Assembly: GCF_026016325.1 (NCBI RefSeq)
Contig: NZ_CP087203.1
Coordinates: 4,402,001-4,466,000 of the forward strand
Reading direction: 5' to 3'
From: Pseudomonas sp. B21-056
GTDB taxonomy: Bacteria; Pseudomonadota; Gammaproteobacteria; Pseudomonadales; Pseudomonadaceae
Length of the DNA stretch: 64,000 bases
This document shows positions 45,352 through 54,547 of this stretch, in pieces; position 1 is the first letter of the stretch, and each line of letters begins with the position of its first letter. The position numbers and the translations under genes are program-made. The notes beneath the pieces are model-generated. The model was not told the DNA's origin and ran no database searches. It saw nothing but the letters and a program-made list of their open reading frames with translations.

Positions 45352-46794
45352 TCAGGCCCGGTTGCGCAGCCATTGCAGGAAACGCTTCTTGGCCACGGGC
45401 TTGGGGGCTTCGCGGATCAGGTTCTGGGCGAGGTTCATCCGCACATCCAACAGGTTTTTCATGGCGTCGTTGATGTCATGCCGGGCATCGAGGCAGGGTT
45501 TGAGGTAGTCCTTCTCGATGCGATACAGGGTGCAGAACGTCTTGGCCGAAAAGTTCGCCAGTGCGGCCAGGTCGGAAATGATGCCGGCTTCGCCTATCAC
45601 TTCCCCCGGCCCCATGCGCCCGCCTTCCAATACCTGGCCGTTGCGCAGCATGGTCACGCTGACCACCCCGGATTCGATGATGAACAGATGATCGCTGACC
45701 TCGCCGGCCGGCAGAATCATGTCGCCCGCACGGAATGTCTGCAGGGTCATGTTCTGGCTGAAGGTGTCTTTTTCTTCCTGGCGCAAGGTGGAGAAAATGC
45801 TCGAGCTGTCCAGCAACGCACGAGGCCGCGACGAACCGCTGGCGGAGGCGCTTTCGCTGTCGGACAGCAGACTGATCCCCGACGCCCGCAGGTGCCGGAA
45901 GGCCAGGTCGAACAGTTGGTTGCGCACCTCGCGTTTCTGGCTCCGGGTGGCGACGAAACCGCTGATTTCGTATTCCGCCCCGGCGCTGCCGGAGCTTTTC
46001 AGCGTGACGCAAGGGGCCGGTACGGCGAGCAAGGCGCGACAGCCGATCATGGCGCGCTCCAACGCCTCGATCACCTTTTGAGGCCGGGCGTGTGGACTGA
46101 TCTGAACGCTGATGGACAACCCGTGGACATCGCTGGGCCGGCTGAAGTTGATGACCTTGGCCTTGGCCGCCAGTGAGTTGGGAATCACCGCCATGCTGCC
46201 CTGGGCGGTCTGCAACCGCGTGGCGCGCCAGTCGATGTCGGTGACCCGGCCCTCGGTGCCGTCGATGGAGATCCAGTCATCGAGCTGATAGGGCTTGGTG
46301 GTATTGAGCACGATGCCGGAGAACACGTCGCTGAGGGTGCTTTGCAAGGCCAGGCCGACGATGATCGCCATCGCCCCGGACGTCGCCAGCACGCCCTTGA
46401 CCGGCAGATCCAGAACGTAGGCCAGCGCGGCAATCACGGCGATCAGGAAAATCACCGCGCCGAGCAGATCCTGCAGCAGCCGCCCGGTATGGCCGACCCG
46501 CTGCATCATCACCGCGCCGATCAGCACCGTCAGGGTCCGTGCGGCGAACAGCCACCAGGCGATCTGCAAACCGGTGGCCGCCAGGTGCCGCGGCACATCG
46601 TCAACCCACTGCGCCGGCTCCATGGGGTTGAGGCCTTCATTGAACAGCAGCATGCTGAACAACGAAAAAATCACCAGTCGCCCGCCGATTTTCCAATAGG
46701 TCCGCTGCGCACTGACCAGTCGCCACAACAGCATGTCGAGCACAAGCAGCACCAGGGCGCAGAGCAGCGGGTGATCGATGATCAGAGACAGCAT
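45352..46794 (-). CDS. MscS-family channel with C-terminal cyclic-nucleotide-binding domain
   Basis: A 480-residue inner-membrane protein. N-terminal hydrophobic segments (about 1-150) lead to the MscS pore helix and Gly/Ala-rich region VKGVLATSGAMAIIVGLALQSTLSDVFSGIVL (broken here for length: VLATSGAMAIIVGLALQ then STLSDVFSGIVL), the beta domain (YQLDDWISIDGTEGRVTDIDWRATR) and a C-terminal cNMP domain at about 350-450 (MTLQTFRAGDMILPAGEVSDHLFIIESG and GEVIGEAGII). Such bacterial cyclic-nucleotide-gated MscS homologues are known. The start MLSLIIDHPLL was chosen; a more upstream ATG lies in the REPIN-adjacent leader. Confidence 0.92.
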   Translation of the reverse strand: MLSLIIDHPLLCALVLLVLDMLLWRLVSAQRTYWKIGGRLVIFSLFSMLLFNEGLNPMEPAQWVDDVPRHLAATGLQIAWWLFAARTLTVLIGAVMMQRVGHTGRLLQDLLGAVIFLIAVIAALAYVLDLPVKGVLATSGAMAIIVGLALQSTLSDVFSGIVLNTTKPYQLDDWISIDGTEGRVTDIDWRATRLQTAQGSMAVIPNSLAAKAKVINFSRPSDVHGLSISVQISPHARPQKVIEALERAMIGCRALLAVPAPCVTLKSSGSAGAEYEISGFVATRSQKREVRNQLFDLAFRHLRASGISLLSDSESASASGSSRPRALLDSSSIFSTLRQEEKDTFSQNMTLQTFRAGDMILPAGEVSDHLFIIESGVVSVTMLRNGQVLEGGRMGPGEVIGEAGIISDLAALANFSAKTFCTLYRIEKDYLKPCLDARHDINDAMKNLLDVRMNLAQNLIREAPKPVAKKRFLQWLRNRA

Positions 46795-46842
46795 GGGGGA
46801 CAGCTCCGGGAAGGCTATTGGCGAGAAGATTGGCACACAAAT

Positions 46843-46938
46843 CCCTGTGGGAGCGAGCTTGCTCGCGATGATGGCAGGACAGTCAATGCATTATCGACTG
46901 GCAGACCGCTATCGCGAGCAAGCTCGCTCCCACAGGGA
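46843..46938. repeat. REPIN (variant core GCGAGCTTGCTCGC)
   Basis: CCCTGTGGGAGCGAGCTTGC and the inverse GCAAGCTCGCTCCCACAGGG with about 40 bases between. Both cores carry the same change (CTT instead of CCT), preserving pairing. Confidence 0.9.
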
Positions 46939-46970
46939 ACAGGGAACAGGGAACAGGGAACAGGGAACAG
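46932..46970. repeat. Tandem heptanucleotide repeat (ACAGGGA)5.5
   Basis: ACAGGGA is repeated five times plus ACAG without a mismatch, starting inside the REPIN right edge (CCCACAGGGA). It ends 3 bases before the pirin stop codon. Confidence 0.95.
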
Positions 46971-46973
46971 CGA

Positions 46974-47840
46974 TCAATCATCCATCCGGCCAAAATGCCC
47001 GGAGTGGAAATCGTTGAAGGCCTGGTGGATTTCCTGCTCGCTGTTCATCACGAACGGGCCATGGCCGACGATGGGCTCGTCGATGGGCTCGCCGCTGAGC
47101 AGCAACACCACCGCGTCGTTATTGGCCTGCAGGGTCAACTGGTCGCCGGCCCGGTCGAACAGGGCCAGTTGCCCCGCTTCGATTCGCTCGTGACCGTTGG
47201 CCTGCACCGTGCCATGCAGCACCACCAATGCCGTGTTGCGGCCTTCGTGCAGGTCGAGGGTCAGGTTCTTGCCGGCGTTCAGGCGGATATCCCAGACATC
47301 GATGGGCGTGAAGGTCCTGGCCGGGCCTTGTTGCCCTTCGAAGGTCCCGGCGATCAGGCGCAGACTGCCGGCGTCGTCCTTGAGTTCAATGTTCGGAATG
47401 TCTCCCTTGAGCAGCGTCTGGTAGCCGGCCGGGGCCATCTTGTCCTTGGCGGGCAGATTGACCCACAGCTGGACCATTTCCATGAACCCGCCCTGGCGGG
47501 CGAAGGCTTCGGAATGGAACTCTTCATGGATGATCCCGGAAGCGGCGGTCATCCATTGCACGTCGCCCGGGCCGATCTTGCCGCCGCTGCCGGTGGAGTC
47601 CCGGTGTTCCAGCTCGCCCTGGTAGACGATGGTCACGGTTTCGAAACCCCGATGCGGGTGCTGGCCGACACCGCGACGCTGGCTGGTAGGGGCGAATTCG
47701 CTGGGTGCAGCGTGGTCCAGCAGCAGGAACGGGCTGATGTGCTTGCCCAGGTTGTCGTAGGAAAACAGCGTGCGCACCGGGAAGCCGTCGCCGACCCAAT
47801 GGGGTGATGGGCTGGTGTAGAGGCCAATGATCTTTTTCAT
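46974..47840 (-). CDS. Pirin family protein (bicupin)
   Basis: A 288-residue bicupin. It starts MKKIIGLYTSPSPHWVGDGFPVRTLFSY; cupin 1 (about 40-125) has the metal-binding HPHRGFETVTIVYQGELEHRDS motif, plus QWMTAASGIIHEEFHS, and cupin 2 (about 185-280) follows. Pirins bind iron and include quercetin dioxygenases and regulatory proteins; the exact role is unknown. The ATG at 47840 was chosen over one 39 bases upstream. A tandem heptamer repeat lies right after the stop. Confidence 0.9.
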   Translation of the reverse strand: MKKIIGLYTSPSPHWVGDGFPVRTLFSYDNLGKHISPFLLLDHAAPSEFAPTSQRRGVGQHPHRGFETVTIVYQGELEHRDSTGSGGKIGPGDVQWMTAASGIIHEEFHSEAFARQGGFMEMVQLWVNLPAKDKMAPAGYQTLLKGDIPNIELKDDAGSLRLIAGTFEGQQGPARTFTPIDVWDIRLNAGKNLTLDLHEGRNTALVVLHGTVQANGHERIEAGQLALFDRAGDQLTLQANNDAVVLLLSGEPIDEPIVGHGPFVMNSEQEIHQAFNDFHSGHFGRMDD

Positions 47841-47976
47841 GCTGCGTCTCCCGATCAGGTGTTGCGATTCGATGGACACAGCTTAAAACCGAGACCGTTG
47901 ATGCACTAGACTGCGAAAGTCGGCTTTAGTGTTCTATCTGGAGAACAATCAGGGACCGGAGGATGGCGTTATCGTT

Positions 47977-48045
47977 CATCGCGAGCAGGCTCGCTCCCAC
48001 CATTGAAATGCATTCTCCTGTGGGAGCGAGCCTGCTCGCGAAGAG
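47977..48045. repeat. REPIN (compact)
   Basis: TCGCGAGCAGGCTCGCTCCC and its inverse with an 18-base spacer that is nearly identical to that at 29099-29166 (both have GAAATGCATTC). Between the pirin and LuxR-type regulator genes. Confidence 0.9.
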
Positions 48046-48083
48046 GCCTGTCAGCGCTCACATAACCCCAGGCCCGCCGGAGC

Positions 48084-48698
48084 TTACAAGTGATTGCGCT
48101 TGGCGAAATCCGACAAGCCCACCAGCGTCTTCAGGCCGAGCTTTTCCAGCAGCCGGGTCTTGTAGGTGCTGACGGTCTTCGGGCTCAGGTACAAGGATTC
48201 AGCGACATCCTTGCCACGCATGCCCATGGACAGCATTCGCAGAATGGATAGCTCGCGGGTGGAAAGGCTTTCCAATGCCTGCTGTTCGGTGCGCTGCTGG
48301 AAATCCAGCCTGACGGGCATCTGGGGGAAATAGGAATAACCGGACTTCAAGGCATGAATAGCCTTGGTCAGCTCCTTCAGGTCGCTTTTCTTGGTCACGA
48401 AGCCCCTGGCTCCGGCCGAGATGCAGCGGTTGCAGAAGTGTTGCGCATCCTGGGAGGTGAATACCAGCACACCGCACTCGGGGTACTGGGCCATGATCCA
48501 GACCAGCAGATCCAGGCCATCGAAGCCATTCATCACCAGGTCCAGAATTACCAGTTCCGGCGTACTCCCCTTGAGCAGCGCCCTGGCATCGAGCACGCCA
48601 TTGGCGTCCCTGATCCGGGTAAACCCCTCGCTCTGGCAAATCAGCCGCAATGCCCCCCGTATGACAGGGTGGTCATCCACGATCAACACGTCTTTCAA
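48084..48698 (-). CDS. LuxR/NarL-type response regulator (TTG start)
   Basis: A 204-residue response regulator: receiver domain (about 1-115) with VLIVDDHPVIRGAL, phospho-Asp in LVILDLVMNG (near 54), VLVFTSQD and GFVTKKSDLKEL; then a GerE/LuxR helix-turn-helix (about 145-200) with LSTRELSILRMLSMGMRGKDVAESLYLSPKTVSTYK. GGGGAG lies six bases before the TTG at 48698, which gives a proper N-terminus (L/M)KDVLIVDDHP; the open frame upstream has no such match. It is the output regulator of the phosphorelay encoded by the upstream kinase. Confidence 0.9.
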   Translation of the reverse strand: MKDVLIVDDHPVIRGALRLICQSEGFTRIRDANGVLDARALLKGSTPELVILDLVMNGFDGLDLLVWIMAQYPECGVLVFTSQDAQHFCNRCISAGARGFVTKKSDLKELTKAIHALKSGYSYFPQMPVRLDFQQRTEQQALESLSTRELSILRMLSMGMRGKDVAESLYLSPKTVSTYKTRLLEKLGLKTLVGLSDFAKRNHL

Positions 48699-48811
48699 GG
48701 CAACTCCCCAGATGAATACAAACAACGCCGATGCCATGCTGCAGCGGACTCTTGCACAAGCGACAGGCCAGGCCACCTGTCAGGTCTGACAGTGCCGACC
48801 AATGGTCAGGA

Positions 48812-49246
48812 TCAGCCGCCGTGGCTGTGCCTGAGGGGACGACTCCACGGATGCACCAGCTCGCAGTCCGCCGGATCGACCCGCGCCATCAGGCGCGCCA
48901 GGGACGCGAGATCCGGCAGTTGCGCAGGGTGCAGTTGCACACTTGCCCGACGCGCGACAGGTACCGACAGGAGGCCGGCCTGTTGTGCGTTGTAGATCAT
49001 TCCATGACGCACCTGCGGGTTATCGAGGAAGAAACCCGGCAGGTCCAGCGCCCCATCTCCCAGGCAGGCATCGACGACCAGCAGGTCGAACGGCTCGATA
49101 CCGAACTCCATCAGCGTTATCAGCTCCTGCGCACTGCTCACGGGGGCAATCCGGAAATAGCCCTGCTGGTTGAACAGGTACTCAAGCTTCATTCGATGAG
49201 AATGGTCTGTATCGGCAATCATGATACGCAGTGCTTTATTCGGCAT
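48812..49246 (-). CDS. Stand-alone degenerate receiver-domain protein
   Basis: A 144-residue receiver-like protein with no output domain. MPNKALRIMIADTDHSHRMKL is the receiver N-terminus and LLVVDACLGDGAL holds the phosphorylatable Asp (near 57). The usual Thr/Ser and the conserved Lys are not at their places (GMIYNAQQ instead of ILTA, and no KP). It lies between the hybrid kinase and the LuxR-type regulator, spaced 113 and 148 bases. It could accept phosphate, bind the kinase as a sink or connector, or be a remnant of a RocR-like protein. Confidence 0.72.
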   Translation of the reverse strand: MPNKALRIMIADTDHSHRMKLEYLFNQQGYFRIAPVSSAQELITLMEFGIEPFDLLVVDACLGDGALDLPGFFLDNPQVRHGMIYNAQQAGLLSVPVARRASVQLHPAQLPDLASLARLMARVDPADCELVHPWSRPLRHSHGG

Positions 49247-49394
49247 GACAGGCACCCCAGTGACAACGCGACAGGTATGAACCGCCTCGTAAACGTTAAG
49301 GGGCCTCAGGCTAGAGGAAGCTTTTGAGGGGCGCTGTAGGAAGAGTCCTAAAAACCGTCGGAAAAAGCTCTGCTCGACACGCGGTTGTAGGAAG

Positions 49395-52300
49395 TCATTC
49401 GCGCGAGCCGGGGACAGCAAGCGCCCTCGTCGCATGGGTCTCCAGTTGTTCGGTAAGAAAATCCATGGCCTGGCGCAAGTCACCCACCGCGTTGGCAAGC
49501 AACACGCCGTCGGCGCTTCGGCAGGCGTCTTCCAATACCTCACAGGCGGCGATCAGGCCTTGCGCCTGAATGATCCGCGCCCCGCCCTTGATCCGGTGCG
49601 CCAGGTCCGCGAGCCCAATTACATCGTGCCGGGCGAACAGCTCCATGAGTCGCACCTTGTCGCCGGCATTGCTGCTGACCAATTCCTCCAGCAGCTTTTT
49701 GATCGAGACGATGTCGCCTCCGGTCAGTTGCTCCAGGCTGGTCAGATCGAAACTGTCGGTCAACGCAACGAGCCCCTCCTCGTCAGGCGGCGCACTGAGC
49801 GAACCCAGGCGCGCCTGCAGTTCCTTGAGGCCGATGGGCTTGAACAGGCAGTCGTCCATCCCGGCATCGATGCAGCGGTCCTTTTCTTCGCGCTGGGCAT
49901 TGGCCGTGAACCCCAGGATCAACCCCCGCGACAGTCCTCGGGCCTGTTCTTCGTCGCGAATGGCACGGGCCAGCTCATAACCGCTCATCAACGGCATGTT
50001 GCAGTCGGTGATGACCGCATCGAAATGTCCGGCGCGCCAGGCCAGCAGACCCTGGACGCCGTCCCCGGCCTCCTGGACCCGGTGCCCCAGGTAGTTCAGT
50101 TGTCGAGACAACAGCAGGCGATTGGCCGGGTGGTCATCGATCACCAGGATGTTCAGGGCCTGGGCCGCCACCAGCGCCTCGACCTCGGCCGGCTGTACTT
50201 GCACCAGGGAGTCGAGCAAAGGCAGATGCAGCAGGATCTCGATCTGCGTGCCCGTCCCCGGCACGCTGCTCAACGCCAGGCTACCGCCCATCATCTCGCA
50301 CAGGGTACGGCTGATCATCAGCCCCAGCCCGGAACCGCTGCGGGCGGACTGGCGGTGATTGCCGGCCTGGGTAAAGGGGCTGAACAGGCGTCGCTGGTCC
50401 TCCAGGGAAATCCCGCTGCCGGTGTCTTCGACCCGTAGACAGAGGCCCAGGCGCTTGTCGTCTTGATCCGGGTCGGCTCGCGCACTCAGGCGTACCCGGC
50501 CTTGCTCGGTGAATTTGATCGCGTTGCTCAGCAGGTTCGACACGATCTGCTTGAAGCGCAAGGGATCGATCAAGACGTCCTTGTCGATCGCGGCGTCCAG
50601 ATCCAGTTGCAGGTCCAGTTGTTTCTGCCGGGCCAGGCCTTCGAACATCCGCGCCACCGACTCGACCAACCGCGCCAGATTGGCCCGCTCGGGCGCCAGG
50701 GACAATCGCCCCGACTCGATGCGTGCGATATCCAGGATGTCGCCGATCAGCCCCAGCAAACCGTGGGCCGCGTCGGAAGCGACTTCGATGGCAACCCGGT
50801 CGACGATGCCCTGGTCGGCTTTTTTCAGGGCCAGTTCCAGCATGCCGATCAACGCATTCATCGGCGTGCGGATTTCATGGCTCATGGTCGCCACGAAGGT
50901 GGTCTTGGCCCGGTTGGCATCGTCGGCGCTTTGCTTGGCGATACGCAGTTGCTCCAGCAGCCGCCGCAGATAAACGACCCACCCCAGGGCCAGCAACAGC
51001 AACAACGCGGCGATGGCAAACCCCTGGAGGATGGTGGTGCGGTTACGCAGCCAATAGCTGTCGTCGATCACCACCTCACTGCGCCAGCGATTGGTCAGTT
51101 CGTCCATTTCTTCGGGGGAGATACTCAGCAGTGCCTTGTCGAGGATCGAATGCAGCTCCAGTGCATCCCGCCGAGTCGCCAGGGCTACACGTGCCGGCAG
51201 GGTGCCCACGGTGCTGGTGATCTGCAACCTGTCGCGGTACTGCCGGGAGATCAGGTAACGGGCGCTGATCAGCGAGTTGACCGCGCCGTCCACCGTGCCG
51301 GCGGCGACCCGGGCCATGGTATCGGCGGAGTCTTGCGCCGGTACCAACTGCACACGGGGAAACTGTTCCAGCAGGTACTCACGCAGCACGTTGCCGCGAG
51401 TCAGCGCCAGTCGCTTGCCCTCCATCCGGTCCAGGGTCAGCGGGACCTTGGCGGTACGTGGCGTCACCAACACGAACGGGGTGCTCAAGTACGGTCGGGT
51501 GAAGCGCAGCGCATCTTCAAGTTCAGCGGTCACCGGAGCCGCCGCCAGGACATCGGCCTGGCCGCTCCGGACCTGCTCGATCAGGCCGTCAAGCGAACTG
51601 CCACGCCGCAGATCGAACTTGAGGCCGGTGCGCAAACTGATCCTGGCCAGCACATCGGCGCCGATACCGCGAATCTGGTCCTGGTCATCGACAAACGTCA
51701 GCGGCGGGAAATGTTCGTTGACGGCCACCGTGATCCGCGGATGCGCATCCAGCCAGCGTTGTTCATTGACGCTGAAATGCAGCGCCTGCTGCCCCGGCAT
51801 GCTGGCGCCACCGGCACTCCAGCGGCGCAGGATGCTCATGCGCTCCCGGGTGGGAATTGCTTGCAGCGCGGCATCGACAATATGCAACAAGCGCCGGTTG
51901 TCCCGCCTGATCGCGAAGGCGAACGGCTGCACTTCCAGGCGGGAAAAATCCGCCAGTTGGATATTGTTCAGGTAGTTCTTGCCGATCAGGTAGTTGGCGC
52001 TGATCGAATCTCCCAGGTAGACATCGGCCTGACCGAACGCCACCGCGCCAATGGCGCTCAAGGTCGAGGGGTACAACTGCAAGGTGGCATCGGGGTAGAA
52101 CGCTTCGACCGTGGCCGGCGGCAGATAGTGGTACAACATCGCCAATCGCTTGCCCGCCAGGTCCGGGGGCAAGTCCTGGCTGTCATCAATGCGCGCCACG
52201 AGGGTGGGCAGGTCATCGGCGTATGCCTGGGACATGCTCAGTTCCGGGTCGCCGGCCTCGAAGCCGTTGGCGGTACCGAGCAGGTCGATCTCGCCGCTGT

Positions 52301-52643
52301 GCAGCGCCTGGAGCGATTCGGCCCGGGACGGGTAACGCCGCACCTGCACCTCGACCTGCAGCAACTGCCCGAGCAACTGGGCGTAGTCGGCGGTCAGGCC
52401 TTCATAATCGTTGCCATTGCCAGTGATGCTGAACGGCGAGTAATCCGGTGCCGAGACGCCCAGCAACAACCTGCCCTTGCCCCGCAACCAGACCTGGTCG
52501 GCCTCGTCCAGGGCCACCGAATAGTCATCCACGTGGGAGCGCCCGAGCACCTGCAGCGATTCGGGGGCTGCGCCAACCTGCGGCGCCACACTCAATGAGC
52601 CCAGCAACAGCGCCACCAGGCCCGTGCGTAGAAGCAGCATCAT
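49395..52643 (-). CDS. BvgS/EvgS-type hybrid sensor kinase with two periplasmic binding domains
   Basis: A 1082-residue phosphorelay kinase. Signal peptide ([23 protein letters not shown]), two SBP_bac_3 (Venus-flytrap) domains (about 55-280 and 300-525), one membrane segment ([30 protein letters not shown], about 538-560), dimerisation helix with His in [18 protein letters not shown] (near 589), ATPase ([46 protein letters not shown]), receiver domain with Asp in [12 protein letters not shown] (near 879), and an HPt domain with His in [12 protein letters not shown] (near 1013). Order and content match BvgS. The binding domains probably sense an amino acid or related solute. Confidence 0.93.
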   Translation of the reverse strand: MMLLLRTGLVALLLGSLSVAPQVGAAPESLQVLGRSHVDDYSVALDEADQVWLRGKGRLLLGVSAPDYSPFSITGNGNDYEGLTADYAQLLGQLLQVEVQVRRYPSRAESLQALHSGEIDLLGTANGFEAGDPELSMSQAYADDLPTLVARIDDSQDLPPDLAGKRLAMLYHYLPPATVEAFYPDATLQLYPSTLSAIGAVAFGQADVYLGDSISANYLIGKNYLNNIQLADFSRLEVQPFAFAIRRDNRRLLHIVDAALQAIPTRERMSILRRWSAGGASMPGQQALHFSVNEQRWLDAHPRITVAVNEHFPPLTFVDDQDQIRGIGADVLARISLRTGLKFDLRRGSSLDGLIEQVRSGQADVLAAAPVTAELEDALRFTRPYLSTPFVLVTPRTAKVPLTLDRMEGKRLALTRGNVLREYLLEQFPRVQLVPAQDSADTMARVAAGTVDGAVNSLISARYLISRQYRDRLQITSTVGTLPARVALATRRDALELHSILDKALLSISPEEMDELTNRWRSEVVIDDSYWLRNRTTILQGFAIAALLLLLALGWVVYLRRLLEQLRIAKQSADDANRAKTTFVATMSHEIRTPMNALIGMLELALKKADQGIVDRVAIEVASDAAHGLLGLIGDILDIARIESGRLSLAPERANLARLVESVARMFEGLARQKQLDLQLDLDAAIDKDVLIDPLRFKQIVSNLLSNAIKFTEQGRVRLSARADPDQDDKRLGLCLRVEDTGSGISLEDQRRLFSPFTQAGNHRQSARSGSGLGLMISRTLCEMMGGSLALSSVPGTGTQIEILLHLPLLDSLVQVQPAEVEALVAAQALNILVIDDHPANRLLLSRQLNYLGHRVQEAGDGVQGLLAWRAGHFDAVITDCNMPLMSGYELARAIRDEEQARGLSRGLILGFTANAQREEKDRCIDAGMDDCLFKPIGLKELQARLGSLSAPPDEEGLVALTDSFDLTSLEQLTGGDIVSIKKLLEELVSSNAGDKVRLMELFARHDVIGLADLAHRIKGGARIIQAQGLIAACEVLEDACRSADGVLLANAVGDLRQAMDFLTEQLETHATRALAVPGSRE

Positions 52644-52860
52644 CTGGATCAGGTTTTTCGCCTGGCGAAATCGGTGCGGAAGGTACAGACCAGGGTTCGG
52701 CTTCCAGGTTACGTCGGCGCTGGAATCTTGCTCACGCCATCAAGCAATGTATTGCGGGCCGATCGACCTGTCTGCTGTAAGAACTAACAGGTGCGCGCCT
52801 CATTCCCCTGGCGCCTTTATACTGCTGCGACCCGATTCGATTTCGACCCAGGAGAACGCC

Positions 52861-53631
52861 ATGAGCTGGTCCGCCAGGCAGTACGTCACGTTTGAACAGG
52901 AACGCACCCGCCCGGCCCGGGACCTGCTGGCCGCCATTCCCCCGGTGGAAGCGCGTTCGGTGATCGATCTGGGTTGCGGCCCCGGCAATTCCACGGAGCT
53001 GTTGGTGGAGCATTTCAGCGGGGCAACGGTGCGTGGCCTGGACAGCTCCGCCGACATGATCGACGCTGCCCGCCAGCGCTTGCCCGCCGTGGCGTTCGAC
53101 ACCGCCGATATCGGCCAATGGGACGAGCCCGGGCCGTTCGACGTGATCTTCGCCAACGCCGTGCTGCAATGGCTGCCCGACCACGCCACCCTGCTGCCGT
53201 CGCTGGTGAGCAAACTCGCGCCGGGCGGCAGCCTGGCGATCCAGATGCCCGACACCCTCCATCAGCCCTCCCACCGCTTGATGCGGGAGATCGCTGCCAG
53301 CGGTCCCTGGGCCAGCCAATTGGGCGGAGCGGCCGACACCCGCACGGAAGTGGCCGACGCCAGCACGTACTATTCGATCCTGAAACCCCATTGCAGCCGC
53401 GTCGATGTGTGGCGCACCACCTACCACCATCCGTTGGCCGGTGGTGCCGCGGGTGTAGTGGAGTGGTTCAAGGGCAGCGGCTTGCGGCCGTTTCTCGAGC
53501 CGTTGGACGAGGCGCAACGCGCGCAGTATCTGGAGCGGTATCTCCACGCGGTCGAACAAGCCTATCCGGCCCTGGACGATGGCACGGTGCTGCTGCCGTT
53601 TCCACGGGTGTTCATGGTTGCGACGCGCTAG
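52861..53631 (+). CDS. tam: Trans-aconitate 2-methyltransferase
   Basis: A 256-residue SAM methyltransferase that methylates trans-aconitate, an inhibitor of aconitase. MSWSARQYVTFEQERTRPARDLLAAI is the typical Tam opening; motif I VIDLGCGPGNSTELL, motif II RGLDSSADMI, then FDVIFANAVLQWLPDH and LAPGGSLAIQMPD, and the family-typical VVEWFKGSGLRPFL and PFPRVFMVATR. Starts at 52861 with a ribosome-binding site AGGAGAA. Confidence 0.92.
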   Translation: MSWSARQYVTFEQERTRPARDLLAAIPPVEARSVIDLGCGPGNSTELLVEHFSGATVRGLDSSADMIDAARQRLPAVAFDTADIGQWDEPGPFDVIFANAVLQWLPDHATLLPSLVSKLAPGGSLAIQMPDTLHQPSHRLMREIAASGPWASQLGGAADTRTEVADASTYYSILKPHCSRVDVWRTTYHHPLAGGAAGVVEWFKGSGLRPFLEPLDEAQRAQYLERYLHAVEQAYPALDDGTVLLPFPRVFMVATR

Positions 53632-53746
53632 GAAGCAGCGTCGGGGGATCCAGTCCGGGGGAAGATGAAGACCGCTTCACACAAATGAACTCTCCACGCT
53701 TCGCGCCAGTCAGCAGGTAAGGCCCTCCGTTCAAGGTGCTAAGCCC

Positions 53747-54547
53747 ATGCAGATTTCCCTCGCGCAACAAGTTGCCCTCGTCACCGGTGCCAGCTCCGGC
53801 ATTGGCGCCGGTTCAGCCAGGGCATTGGCCGCCGCCGGTGCCGCCGTGGTGCTCAATTACCATTCCGGCGCGGCCCCGGCCGAAGCGCTGGCCCGCGAGA
53901 TCAACGACAACGGCGGCCGCGCCATCGCCCTCGGCGCCGATGTGTCCCAGGAACAGGAGGTCGAGCGGTTGTTCGCCCAGACTGTGGATGCCTTCGGCAC
54001 ATTGGACATTCTGGTCGCCAATTCCGGCCTGCAAAAAGACGCCGCTGCCGTCGACATGAGCCTGGACAACTGGAACACCGTGATCGGCGTCAACCTCACC
54101 GGCCAGTTCCTCTGCGCCCGCGCCGCGCTACGGATTTTCAATCGCCAGGGTATTCGCCCGGGCGTTTCCCGGGCCGCCGGAAAAATCATCCACATGAGTT
54201 CGGTCCACCAGCGCATCCCCTGGGCCGGTCACGTCAACTACGCTGCGTCCAAGGGCGGTATCGACCTGTTGATGCAGAGCCTGGCCCAGGAAACCAGCCA
54301 CCAGCGCATCCGCATCAACAGCATCGCCCCCGGCGCCATCCGCACCGCCATCAACCGCGAGGTGACCGAGGGCGAACCGGGGCAAAAGCTGCTGGAGCTG
54401 ATTCCCTATGGTCGCATCGGTGATGTGGAAGACGTCGCCAACGCGGTGGTCTGGCTGGCGTCGGATCTTTCCGATTATGTGGTGGGCACCACGCTGTTCA
54501 TCGATGGCGGAATGAGCCTTTATCCGGGGTTTCGCGGCAATGGCTGA
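53747..54547 (+). CDS. SDR-family oxidoreductase (glucose 1-dehydrogenase-like)
   Basis: A 266-residue SDR. N-terminal NAD(P)-binding VALVTGASSGIGAG, NSG-type motif VANSGLQKD, catalytic Ser in IIHMSSVHQRI and YxxxK in VNYAASKGG, and the C-terminal PGAIRT and GTTLFIDGGMSLYPG. The resemblance to glucose 1-dehydrogenases suggests a sugar substrate. It overlaps the next gene, GH15, by 8 bases and so is co-transcribed and coupled with it. Confidence 0.9.
   Translation: MQISLAQQVALVTGASSGIGAGSARALAAAGAAVVLNYHSGAAPAEALAREINDNGGRAIALGADVSQEQEVERLFAQTVDAFGTLDILVANSGLQKDAAAVDMSLDNWNTVIGVNLTGQFLCARAALRIFNRQGIRPGVSRAAGKIIHMSSVHQRIPWAGHVNYAASKGGIDLLMQSLAQETSHQRIRINSIAPGAIRTAINREVTEGEPGQKLLELIPYGRIGDVEDVANAVVWLASDLSDYVVGTTLFIDGGMSLYPGFRGNG

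Noticed and set aside
50463..52598. Plus-strand open frame of 711 codons across the hybrid kinase
   Set aside because: Antisense to a fully domain-supported kinase.
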